Shown: piece by piece, positions 16,744 to 23,862 of the stretch
Position numbering within the stretch: position 1 is the first letter of the stretch
Layout of the letters: every line of letters begins with the position of its first letter
Source: an uncultured Acidimicrobiales bacterium
Lineage (GTDB): Bacteria > Actinomycetota > Acidimicrobiia > Acidimicrobiales > Bin134
NCBI GenBank assembly: GCA_951813325.1
Contig: OX638350.1
Location: 1,227,029 to 1,291,028 of the forward strand
Reading direction: 5' to 3'
DNA: 64,000 nucleotides
Made by a program: the position numbers and the translations under genes
The notes under the pieces: generated by a model
What the model saw: the letters and a program-made list of their open reading frames with translations, nothing else
The model's database searches: none
What the model was told of the DNA's origin: nothing

Positions 16744-17859
16744 GTGAACTTTGCCTTCAGCGAGGAACAAGAAGAACTGCGGCGCTTTGTGCGGCAGTTC
16801 TTGGAGGACAAATCCCCGGAATCGGCAGTCCGAGAGCAAATGGACACTGAGAAGGGCTACGACGATGCAGTCTGGAACCAGATGGCCGAGCAGCTTGGTT
16901 TGCAGGGGCTCGTCATTCCCGAGGAATACGGGGGTAGCGGGTTCAGCTACGTCGAGCTGATCGTTGTGTTGGAGGAGATGGGCCGGGCTCTGCTGTGCGC
17001 TCCATTCTTTTCCAGCGTGGTGCTGGCTGGCAATGCCATCGTCCATAGCGGTGACGAGGCGGCGAAGTCTGCGCTGCTGCCCGGCATCGCCCGCGGTGAA
17101 ACGGTGGCCGCACTGGCGTTCACCGAGGAGAACGGGCGCTGGGACGACTCGGGTATAACCGTAGAGGCAGCCGCTGACGATGATGGCTGGCGCATCAGCG
17201 GCACGAAGATGTTCGTGATCGACGGCCATACCGCCGACGTCGTGCTGGTAGCCGCTCGAACCGCCAGCGGGGTGAGCCTGTTCTGGTGTCCTGGAGACGC
17301 TGAGGGCTTGATCTCCACCGCGCTGTCCACCATGGACCAAACCCGCAAGCAGGCCCGCCTGGAATTCGACAACACTCCGGTCACACTGATTGGCACCGAG
17401 GGCGGGGGTTGGCCGGTGTTGGAGCGGGTGCTCGATTTGGCCGCGGTGGCGCTGGCCGCCGAGCAGGTGGGCGGCGCCCAGATGTGTTTGGACATGTCGG
17501 TGCAGTACGCCAAAGACCGGGTGCAGTTTGGACGGCCCATCGGTTCGTTCCAGGCCATCAAGCACAAGTGCGCCGACATGCTCCTTGAGGTGGAGTCGGC
17601 CAAATCTGCTGCCTACTACGCTGGCTGGTGCGCCTCCGAGCTGAACGACGAGCTCCCCTCAGTGGCCAGCTTGGCCAAGGCCTACTGCTCGGAGGCCTAC
17701 TTTCACGCCTCGGCGGAGAACATCCAAATCCACGGTGGAATCGGGTTCACCTGGGAGCATCCCGCGCACCTGTACTTCAAGCGGGCCAAGTCGTCGGAGC
17801 TGCTGTTCGGCGATCCCACCTACCACCGCGAGCTGCTCGCTCAGCGCATCGGCATCTGA
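16744..17859 (+). CDS. Acyl-CoA dehydrogenase
   Basis: FAD enzyme that introduces the alpha-beta double bond of an acyl-CoA. 371 residues with the family order: N-terminal helices ('FSEEQEELRRFVRQFLEDK'), middle beta domain ('ALAFTEENGRW', 'GTKMFVIDGHTADVVLV') and C-terminal helices ('DRVQFGRPIGSFQAIKH', 'QIHGGIGFTWEHPAHLYFKR'). GTG start follows AAGGG closely. It resembles the actinobacterial FadE group acting on steroid or branched substrates, but the exact chain is not predictable. The next gene begins 8 bases after its stop. Confidence 0.93.
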   Translation: MNFAFSEEQEELRRFVRQFLEDKSPESAVREQMDTEKGYDDAVWNQMAEQLGLQGLVIPEEYGGSGFSYVELIVVLEEMGRALLCAPFFSSVVLAGNAIVHSGDEAAKSALLPGIARGETVAALAFTEENGRWDDSGITVEAAADDDGWRISGTKMFVIDGHTADVVLVAARTASGVSLFWCPGDAEGLISTALSTMDQTRKQARLEFDNTPVTLIGTEGGGWPVLERVLDLAAVALAAEQVGGAQMCLDMSVQYAKDRVQFGRPIGSFQAIKHKCADMLLEVESAKSAAYYAGWCASELNDELPSVASLAKAYCSEAYFHASAENIQIHGGIGFTWEHPAHLYFKRAKSSELLFGDPTYHRELLAQRIGI

Positions 17860-17867
17860 CGTTCCTA

Positions 17868-18326
17868 TTGATCCTCGCCGCAGTCCTGGTGGTCGGGATG
17901 GCCGCCTACGCGGTGATGCGAGTGTCATCCCGTCTGGCCCACACCCGGGCGCGGGCGGTGTATGACCTGGCTGACGCGGTGGAATTCGTGGCCGATCGGC
18001 TGCCCGATGTGTTGTCGGCCAAGCTGAGCTACGACGATGTGGAAGCGGTGCTGCTGTGGCGACTGGATCACCTGCGGCTACGGGGGTCGGTCACCTATGG
18101 ACGGGCCGACGTGACCGCCGCCAAGGCGGAGAGCCGAGACGAGCAGGTGGTTACCAGCGATGATGACTCGGTGGACTACGTGTTGGCCAAAGCCTCAAAG
18201 TCCGGGCGAGAAATCGAGGCCTTAGACGTAGTGGTGGTGCTCGACCTGGAGAGCCAGTATTTGAAGTCCATCGGAGCCCTCGGCCCTCCAGCGGAGGAAG
18301 CGGGCAGCCAGGGCGGTACGGTCTAG
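17868..18326 (+). CDS. Membrane-anchored conserved hypothetical protein
   Basis: Read from TTG 17868, just after the acyl-CoA dehydrogenase stop; an in-frame ATG lies further in (about 17898). The 152-residue product has one N-terminal membrane helix ('LLILAAVLVVGMAAYAVM') and a soluble domain with 'AVEFVADRLPDVLSAKLSYDDVEAVLLWRLDHL'. Paired with the 63-residue gene and the hydrolase downstream in a tight row. I do not recognise a known function. Confidence 0.65.
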   Translation: MILAAVLVVGMAAYAVMRVSSRLAHTRARAVYDLADAVEFVADRLPDVLSAKLSYDDVEAVLLWRLDHLRLRGSVTYGRADVTAAKAESRDEQVVTSDDDSVDYVLAKASKSGREIEALDVVVVLDLESQYLKSIGALGPPAEEAGSQGGTV

Positions 18327-18328
18327 GG

Positions 18329-18520
18329 ATGGACAGGCCGCGGTCGTTGGAGGGCTTTCGCTACGTGGGGGACAAGCGATCCCAGTTGGTATACGACTTG
18401 GACGAGATCAGCGACGAGTCGGTCATCGAAGAATTGGTGGCTTCGGAGCAGTTCTCGGTGTTCGGGCCGGACAACCTGGCCGAAGCCCGTAACCGCGGCT
18501 ATCGGCCCCGGGCGGTGTGA
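18329..18520 (+). CDS. Small conserved hypothetical protein (63 aa)
   Basis: ATG 3 bases after the upstream stop; its own stop overlaps the next GTG. The sequence 'LEGFRYVGDKRSQLVYDLD' and 'SEQFSVFGPDNLAEARNRGY' looks globular and well conserved in style. No known domain or metal motif. Tight packing between two genes supports it as real. Function unknown. Confidence 0.65.
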   Translation: MDRPRSLEGFRYVGDKRSQLVYDLDEISDESVIEELVASEQFSVFGPDNLAEARNRGYRPRAV

Positions 18521-19275
18521 CTCACTGGCAGACCACCGGCGGGCTCACACTTGCTGGACATCTGGCGCTGCCCGAGAACCGGCGTATGCGGGCGTTGCCC
18601 AGTGTGGTGCTATGCCCTGGTTTCCCGTCGGAAGCCAACGGGGGTTCGCGGGCAGCCGAGCGGATCTATCCCCTGGCCGATCGGATTGCCCAGAATATGG
18701 AGTGGGCTGCGCTGGTGCTCAACTACCGGGGATGCGGTGATAGCGAGGGCAATTTCGCGCTCGACGGATGGACGGACGATATTCGCAGCGCGGTCGACTA
18801 CCTGAACGGGCTCGATCAGGTGGAGGGGGTCTGGTTGGCGGGGTTCGGCATCGGTGGTGCTTTGGCGGCCGATGAGGCCAAGGGCGACCTCCGAGTCAGG
18901 GGAGTGGCCACCATGGGGGCATCGGTGGACTTCGCCCATTGGGGCCTCGACGCCTCAGGGATAGTGGAGTACGCCCGCTCGTTGGGTATCATCTCTACAC
19001 CCGGCTTTCCCGATTCGTTGGATTCATGGGCCAAAGCCGCAGGTTCAATGCGGGTAGACCGGTGTGCCGCGGAGATCGCCCCCAGGCCCATGCTGGTGCT
19101 GCACGGCTCCAACGACCGGGAGGTGTCGCCCCTCGACGCCCGGGCCATCGCCGAGGCCCATGGCGACGCCGGTTTTCGCATCATCAGCGGCGCCGGCCAC
19201 CGCCTCCACTCCGATCCCCGCTGCATCGCCATCCTCCTCGGGTGGCTCGACTCCCAAATCACCCTCATTCCCTGA
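18517..19275 (+). CDS. Alpha/beta-hydrolase-fold protein lacking the nucleophile serine
   Basis: 252 residues with the alpha/beta-hydrolase layout: 'LNYRGCGDSEGNF', nucleophile-elbow region, acid in 'LHGSNDREVSP' and His in 'ISGAGHRLHSDP'. At the elbow, where G-x-S-x-G is expected, the sequence is 'LAGFGIGGALAA', so the usual Ser is Gly. It may be a non-catalytic or differently working member. GTG start overlaps the stop of the 63-residue gene. The gene is convergent with the HhH-GPD gene. Confidence 0.8.
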   Translation: MTHWQTTGGLTLAGHLALPENRRMRALPSVVLCPGFPSEANGGSRAAERIYPLADRIAQNMEWAALVLNYRGCGDSEGNFALDGWTDDIRSAVDYLNGLDQVEGVWLAGFGIGGALAADEAKGDLRVRGVATMGASVDFAHWGLDASGIVEYARSLGIISTPGFPDSLDSWAKAAGSMRVDRCAAEIAPRPMLVLHGSNDREVSPLDARAIAEAHGDAGFRIISGAGHRLHSDPRCIAILLGWLDSQITLIP

Positions 19276-19300
19276 TTCGCAGAGATCGGGGCTGAATCGG

Positions 19301-19876
19301 TCAGTCCTGCTTGGTCTTCCCCTTGGCCTTTTGGGCCTTCTTCCAGGCTCGGACCTGGGCGAGGGCTTCGGGACCGTCGATGTCGGCGACGGTGCGAGGG
19401 GTGGCGTCGGCGAAGGGGCCGGCGGCGGCTTCCCAACCCTTTGGGGCCGCTCCGAAGCGTTTGGCCAACAAAGCCAGGAAGATCTTGGCCTTCTCGTCGC
19501 CGTAGCCGGGCAGGGCCTTCAGCCGATCCAACAGCTCTTGGCCGGTGCCTGCTCCGGCCCACACCTGGCCGGCGTCGCCGTCGTATTCGTCCACTATGTG
19601 GCGGGCCAGTTCTTGGGCCCGGCGGGCCATCGACCCGGGGAACCGGTGCAGCGCGGGCTTCTCCTTGAAGGCGGCCTCGGCCTTGTCGGGATCGAGCACG
19701 GCGAGGCGCTCGGCCGAGAAATCGTCGGGTATGCGCTCTTTCAGCCGGAGGGGCGACTTGAACGCCCACTCCATGGGGATCTGCTGGTCGAGCATCATGG
19801 CCAGCAGCAGGGCGAACGGGTCATCGATGAGGAGCTGGTCGGCGTCGTGGTCGCCGGTGACGGCAAGTGTTCCCAT
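19301..19876 (-). CDS. HhH-GPD-type base-excision repair protein
   Basis: A 191-residue protein starting at ATG 19876 ('MGTLAVTGD'). It contains the HhH-GPD pattern: 'FALLLAMMLDQQIPMEWAF' and the hairpin 'LKALPGYGDEKAKIFLALL', followed by a Lys-rich tail. This short group occurs widely in actinobacteria and is separate from MutY and Nth; its DNA lesion is not known. Longer open frame upstream of 19876 is out-of-context sequence antisense to the next genes and was not used. Confidence 0.82.
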   Translation of the reverse strand: MGTLAVTGDHDADQLLIDDPFALLLAMMLDQQIPMEWAFKSPLRLKERIPDDFSAERLAVLDPDKAEAAFKEKPALHRFPGSMARRAQELARHIVDEYDGDAGQVWAGAGTGQELLDRLKALPGYGDEKAKIFLALLAKRFGAAPKGWEAAAGPFADATPRTVADIDGPEALAQVRAWKKAQKAKGKTKQD

Positions 19877-19921
19877 CCGCCCATCGTACCGATCAAGAGG
19901 TCCAAGGCGTAGCCTGAAGCC

Positions 19922-20128
19922 GTGGTTCGACCACTGGCCAAACTGCTCGCCCACCCCGGCATCTGGATGACGGCGATACGGATGGGATGGCGTTTGAGGC
20001 TGTTCCCCGATCCGGCCTATCTGAAGTTCAGGATGATCACCATGTACGGCGATGGCCACGCCCAGCCCCGCTTCGAAGACCTGGTCACCTTCTTGCGGTG
20101 GTGCAAGGCCTGGGAGAGACACCGGTAA
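19922..20128 (+). CDS. Small conserved hypothetical protein (68 aa)
   Basis: GTG start. The product 'LLAHPGIWMTAIRMGWRL' plus 'FPDPAYLKFRMITMYGD' and 'DLVTFLRWCKAW' has the look of a short, conserved actinobacterial protein with aromatic and basic residues. No recognised domain. It is divergent from the HhH-GPD gene, with only 45 bases between starts, which may hold both promoters. Confidence 0.6.
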   Translation: MVRPLAKLLAHPGIWMTAIRMGWRLRLFPDPAYLKFRMITMYGDGHAQPRFEDLVTFLRWCKAWERHR

Positions 20129-20212
20129 ACCTGGTCTGAACCGCCACTCACCGCGAAGCGGCGCCCGGGAGGGATACCGGTAAACCGCGCATCGCAGCTC
20201 GACAGGTTCACT

Positions 20213-20743
20213 ATGGTTTCCTTCATGAGCCGGGCGCTGGTGCTGAACGCCTCCTTTGAGCCACTGAGCGTGGTGTCTCCCCGGCGCGCCTTGGTTTTGG
20301 TCCTCGCGGAGAAAGCCGAAGTTGTCCTGGAGTCCGGCGAACGGTTCCGCTCTGAGCGTCTGGACTTTCCCGTGCCGTCGGTGGTTCGACTGCGCTACTA
20401 CGTCAAAGTGCCGTTCTTCCGCACCGGCGGGCTCAGCCGCCGGGGGGTGTTTGCCCGGGACGGATACCGTTGCCAGTACTGTGGTCGCCATGCCGACTCC
20501 ATCGACCACGTCCGGCCTCGCAGCCGGGGAGGAACCCACTCCTGGGAGAATGTGGTGGCTGCCTGCCGACGGTGCAACATGGCCAAGCGGGATCGACTGC
20601 TCTCTGAGACTCCGATGAGGCTGATGCGTCCCCCGGCCGAGCCGCCCCGCTCGGCATGGGTGGCCTCCGCGGTTGGCCATGTGCCCTCCGATTGGCTGCC
20701 CTACCTGGACCCATCGGCTGAATCTGTCGCCCAGACTGCCTAG
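20213..20743 (+). CDS. HNH endonuclease family protein
   Basis: 176 residues; ATG at 20213, or at 20225 ('MSRALVLNASFEPL'), the more usual N-terminus. The HNH domain has the two CxxC pairs and the central motif: 'CQYCGRHADSIDHVRPRSRGG' region and 'NVVAACRRCNMAKRDR'. Proteins of this type are widespread in actinobacteria, and their DNA target is unknown. Its TAG stop is the TAG of the CTAG site hit by MITE copy 2. Confidence 0.88.
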   Translation: MVSFMSRALVLNASFEPLSVVSPRRALVLVLAEKAEVVLESGERFRSERLDFPVPSVVRLRYYVKVPFFRTGGLSRRGVFARDGYRCQYCGRHADSIDHVRPRSRGGTHSWENVVAACRRCNMAKRDRLLSETPMRLMRPPAEPPRSAWVASAVGHVPSDWLPYLDPSAESVAQTA

Positions 20744-20904
20744 TGGTATGTCGTGGGTTTATTCGCGCGTGTCCTGCTAGGCATCGACGCCCCTCGCGGC
20801 GTTGCCCCTCCTTGCCGTACACTGGAAGTATGGCTGCGTCGGTGCGCCTTGCGAGGAACGCCGCTGCCGTCGCAATCCACGGCGCTAAACCCACGACACA
20901 CCAC
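20743..20904. mobile_element. IS630/Tc1-mariner-type MITE, copy 2 (162 bp)
   Basis: Same element as at 8220-8381, same orientation relative to the upstream gene, 160 of 162 bases identical. The left inverted repeat has one change (A at 20748), the right repeat is intact. TA at 20741-20742 and 20905-20906 flank it within CTAG. As in copy 1, the insertion falls exactly on the stop codon of the upstream gene and restores it. Confidence 0.88.
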
Positions 20905-20961
20905 TAGATCCGCGCGGGATAGGTGGACTCTGGATTGCCGAATCTGTTGAGGAGCCAATAG

Positions 20962-21675
20962 TTGGAAGGCATGTGGTGTTCCCAATTTGCGCGTCCTCCT
21001 AGAGGTGTGGAAGCCGCCGGGGGGTGGACGACCCGCCGTTTGAGCGGACTGGTGGGGGAACTGCAAGACCGGCGCCCCGATCCCGACGCTGGTCGGCAAG
21101 TCTGGCTGATGGCGCCCCTCGACACCGCGCTCGTATTGGGCTCGGCCCAACCGCCCGAGATCGCTGGAGGCCGAGTATCCCGTGAAGCCGGAGTGGTGCG
21201 CCGGCGCAGCGGTGGGGGAGCGGTGGTGGTAGTCCCCGATGATTCGGTGTGGATCGATGTGGTGATCGGCCATGAGGATCCTCTGTGGGATGACGATGTG
21301 AACCGGGCGCCCATCTGGCTGGGCCAGGTTTGGGGTGCGGCCCTGGTTTCACTGGGTTTGTCCCCCGGGGAAGTATGCGACCGATTCCAGCCCGGCCCGT
21401 GGGGCAGGTTGGCGTGTTTCGCCAGCCGGGGGCCGGGCGAGGTGCTGATTGGCGGGGCCAAAGCGGTCGGGGTCTCCCAGCGCCGGACCCGCGCGGTGGC
21501 CCGGTTCCAATCTCTTCTGTATCGACGCTGGGCGCCCGAGGCGCTCCTCGAACGCCTCTCGGTGCCACCGGACCAGGTCGATGATCTTCGAGACGAACTT
21601 GCTGAGGCGGCTTGTCCGATAGATGCCCCACACGACGAGATCTGCACCGCCTTCCTGCACGCTCTTCCTCGATAG
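20962..21675 (+). CDS. Lipoate-protein ligase A-like protein
   Basis: TTG at 20962 has GAGGAG seven bases ahead; ATG at 20971 is the alternative. 237 residues with the LplA/LipB/BirA fold: 'VVRRRSGGGAVVVVPDD' (the R-x-S-G-G-G motif), 'WIDVVIGHEDPLWDDD', and 'GEVLIGGAKAVGVSQRRTR' where the ligase Lys is found. It could attach or transfer lipoate or octanoate. In some actinobacteria such single-copy relatives have unknown substrates. The leader is only 54 bases from the MITE border, so the MITE may have replaced its earlier upstream region. Confidence 0.82.
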   Translation: MEGMWCSQFARPPRGVEAAGGWTTRRLSGLVGELQDRRPDPDAGRQVWLMAPLDTALVLGSAQPPEIAGGRVSREAGVVRRRSGGGAVVVVPDDSVWIDVVIGHEDPLWDDDVNRAPIWLGQVWGAALVSLGLSPGEVCDRFQPGPWGRLACFASRGPGEVLIGGAKAVGVSQRRTRAVARFQSLLYRRWAPEALLERLSVPPDQVDDLRDELAEAACPIDAPHDEICTAFLHALPR

Positions 21676-21751
21676 GCGGGCTATTCCCCCTGGGCCGGCA
21701 CGCCCAACTCAGACCCAGAGGCATCGGCCAGCCCAAAACCGCGCCACTGGC

Positions 21752-21815
21752 TTGCGTTGGTGGGATCTAGGGGGATAATGTGGGACAAGATGGGAGAAAA
21801 GGGGAATAAGCGGGA
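21752..21815 (+). promoter_or_regulatory. mraZ promoter overlapped by a six-unit MraZ operator
   Basis: Six pentamers of the form (T/G/C)GGGA recur at an exact 10-base period, starting at 21761, 21771, 21781, 21791, 21801 and 21811 (TGGGA, GGGGA, TGGGA, TGGGA, GGGGA, CGGGA). This is the known MraZ-box layout, a TGGG pentamer with five-base spacers. A promoter fits within it: -35 TTGCGT at 21752, 16-base spacer, -10 GATAAT at 21774. The boxes cover the -10 and start region, as expected for MraZ autorepression. Confidence 0.85.
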
Positions 21816-21832
21816 ACCCGTCGGGGGGGATC

Positions 21833-22240
21833 ATGCTTACCGGTGAGCATCGGCGATCCCTGGACGACAAGGGTCGGCTTTCGCTGCCGCCGGCATTTCG
21901 CTCGGCGCTGGCCGAAGGGGCCTATGTGGCGATCTACAAGCGATGCCTCGGAGTATGGACCGCCGATGAAGCCCGCGGCGCGCTGGAGCGGCTTGAGGCC
22001 GCGGTACGGGCTGGAGAGGCCACCGGCGATGACTTGCGTCGGTTCTCTGCCAGCCTCGAGCCGGCGACTGTCGATTCCCAGGGCCGGCTGAGCCTGCCCA
22101 CCTCCAAACGCGAGCAGATGGGCATGGGCAGCAAGGTTGTGCTGGCCGGCGTATTCAACCGAGGCGAGGTATGGGATGCGGGGGAGTGGGATTCGCTTCA
22201 TGAAGGCCTGGCAGATGCCGATGTGGATCGGTGGTTGTGA
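21833..22240 (+). CDS. mraZ: Transcriptional regulator MraZ
   Basis: 135 residues with two AbrB-like halves, each carrying the conserved loop: 'LDDKGRLSLPPAFR' and 'VDSQGRLSLPTSKR'. MraZ forms rings that bind repeated boxes and represses the dcw cluster. First gene of that cluster here. The ATG is preceded by a G-rich ribosome binding site. The six-unit operator directly upstream points to autoregulation. Confidence 0.96.
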   Translation: MLTGEHRRSLDDKGRLSLPPAFRSALAEGAYVAIYKRCLGVWTADEARGALERLEAAVRAGEATGDDLRRFSASLEPATVDSQGRLSLPTSKREQMGMGSKVVLAGVFNRGEVWDAGEWDSLHEGLADADVDRWL

Positions 22241-22295
22241 TGGGGCCTGACGAAATGAGAAAGGGCTTGGATTTCACCGTGTAAGGGGACACACC

Positions 22296-22425
22296 GCGGT
22301 TATGGGCAGTCCTCCGTCTGACGAGATGGAAGGCCCCTACTCCGCCCGCTTGCCATCTGACACTGCCGGGGAGAAATCCCGGAGTGCGGTCGCCAGGCGG
22401 AGGACTGCCGATAACCGCCATTTTT
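22296..22425 (+). ncRNA. Structured mraZ-rsmH leader (possible mraW RNA motif or attenuator)
   Basis: A long stem closes this element: 22296-22320 pairs with 22394-22418 over 25 positions with a single mismatch and one G-U pair. Inside are two more hairpins: AGATGG with CCATCT, and CACT-G-CCGGGG with TCCCGG-AGTG around AGAAA. Together they form a three-way-junction-like fold. A TTTTT run (22421-22425) follows two bases after the closing stem, as in an intrinsic terminator. An RNA motif upstream of mraW (rsmH) is known in other actinobacteria; whether this is the same motif needs a covariance search. Confidence 0.6.
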
Positions 22426-22501
22426 ATCGTCCGACCCGGTCGGGCGCAAAAGATGATCCCTCAACCATCAGGCAGCTGAGTCACCAAGGAGGTGGATGAA
22501 C

Positions 22502-23482
22502 ATGATCGGGGGGACGCAGACAGCGACCGATAGTCGATTTGTCCATCACCCCGTCATGGTGGCCGAAGTGGTTGAACACCTGTCCGCGGTCCCGTCGGGA
22601 GTGTTTCTGGACGCCACCGTGGGCGGGGGAGGGCACGCCCGAGCTCTGTTGAACGCTCGCCCCGACCTGTCGTTGGTGGGCCTCGACCGTGACCCCTCCG
22701 CGGTCGAGGCTGCCAGCGAGTTCTTGGCCGGCCGTGGGGCCACAATATGCCACGCCAGCTTCGCTCAGCTGGGCGATGTGCTGGATTCGCTGGGCGTAGC
22801 CCGTGTGGTGGGGTCTCTGTTCGACTTCGGAGTCAGCTCTCCGCAACTGGACAAGCCGGAGCGTGGGTTCAGCTACCGGAATGACGGGCCGTTGGACATG
22901 AGAATGGACTGCGGACAGCGATTGTCGGCGGAGGAAGTAGTCAATGACTGGCCGACCGAAGATGTGGCCAGAATCCTGCGGGACTTCGGAGACGAGCGCT
23001 ACGCCAACCGCATTGCCGTGGCCATTGACGCGGCCCGGCCGATCGCCACAACTACCGCGCTGGCCGCTGTCGTGCGCGACGCCATCCCCGCTCCCGCCCG
23101 TCGAAAGGGGGGCCACCCCGCCAAGCGAACCTTTCAAGCCATCCGGATCGCGGTCAATGACGAGCTGAATCAGATTGAGCCTGCTCTGGAGGCGGTCATT
23201 GATCGGATGGAGTCGGGCGGCCGGGGAGTGGTTCTCAGCTACCACAGTGGAGAGGATCGCATCGTCAAACAGGTTCTTCGCCGGCGGGCCGGGCTGAATG
23301 ACGAAGCCCGCTTTCGGGGCCTGCCCCGACCGCCGGCCCAGGCCCCGCCCGCCATAGAGCTCGTCCCCCGGGGCACCCGCCGACCCAGCTCCCTGGAGAT
23401 GGCCGACAACCCCAGAGCATCCAGCGCCCGCTATCGGGCCTTCTGCAAGCTGGGGACCGATCAGGGTGAAGGGACAGTATGA
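22502..23482 (+). CDS. rsmH: 16S rRNA m4C1402 methyltransferase RsmH (MraW)
   Basis: SAM-dependent enzyme that methylates 16S rRNA C1402. The ATG at 22502 sits eight bases after AAGGAGGT; an ATG at 22496 is too close to it. Motifs: SAM site 'LDATVGGGGHARALL', 'LVGLDRDP', 'GVSSPQLDKPERGFSYRNDG' and 'VLSYHSGEDRIVK' (usually HSLED). 326 residues from this start. The stop overlaps the ftsL ATG (ATGA). Confidence 0.95.
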   Translation: MIGGTQTATDSRFVHHPVMVAEVVEHLSAVPSGVFLDATVGGGGHARALLNARPDLSLVGLDRDPSAVEAASEFLAGRGATICHASFAQLGDVLDSLGVARVVGSLFDFGVSSPQLDKPERGFSYRNDGPLDMRMDCGQRLSAEEVVNDWPTEDVARILRDFGDERYANRIAVAIDAARPIATTTALAAVVRDAIPAPARRKGGHPAKRTFQAIRIAVNDELNQIEPALEAVIDRMESGGRGVVLSYHSGEDRIVKQVLRRRAGLNDEARFRGLPRPPAQAPPAIELVPRGTRRPSSLEMADNPRASSARYRAFCKLGTDQGEGTV

Positions 23483-23862
23483 TGGCCTCTCCGCAACGCC
23501 ATCCGCGTCCATCGCCGGCCAATCCCGCCGACCAAACCCACCAGCATCTCCAGGCGGCACCCCGGCCCGGCCGCAGACTGATGCCAATGGTGGGCTGGGC
23601 TGCCGCCATCACGGTAGTGATTGCCCTGTTCGCCCTGGCCTTGTTCCACGCCATGATCGTCGATCGGCAAACAACGCTCGACGGCCTCAATGAGCAGCTC
23701 GAAGATGTTCGGGCCGTGAACGACAGGCTGCGTCTCGATGTGGCCAGGGCCGAGTCACCCGACCGCATCGTGGCTGAGGCTCTGTATCGATTGGGGATGG
23801 TGGAGCCTGATCGGCGCGTGTATCTGGCCCCCGTCGAATTGGACCAGGGTGGAACGAAGTGA
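23479..23862 (+). CDS. ftsL: Cell division protein FtsL-like
   Basis: 127 residues with a cytoplasmic Pro-rich N-terminus, one membrane helix ('AAAITVVIALFALALFHAM') and a short periplasmic coiled coil ('LNEQLEDVRAVNDRLRLDVARAESP'). This architecture and the place between rsmH and ftsI identify the FtsL subunit of the FtsQLB complex. Sequence conservation is low in the family, so the call rests on topology and position. Overlaps both neighbours (ATGA and GTGA). Confidence 0.85.
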   Translation: MMASPQRHPRPSPANPADQTHQHLQAAPRPGRRLMPMVGWAAAITVVIALFALALFHAMIVDRQTTLDGLNEQLEDVRAVNDRLRLDVARAESPDRIVAEALYRLGMVEPDRRVYLAPVELDQGGTK

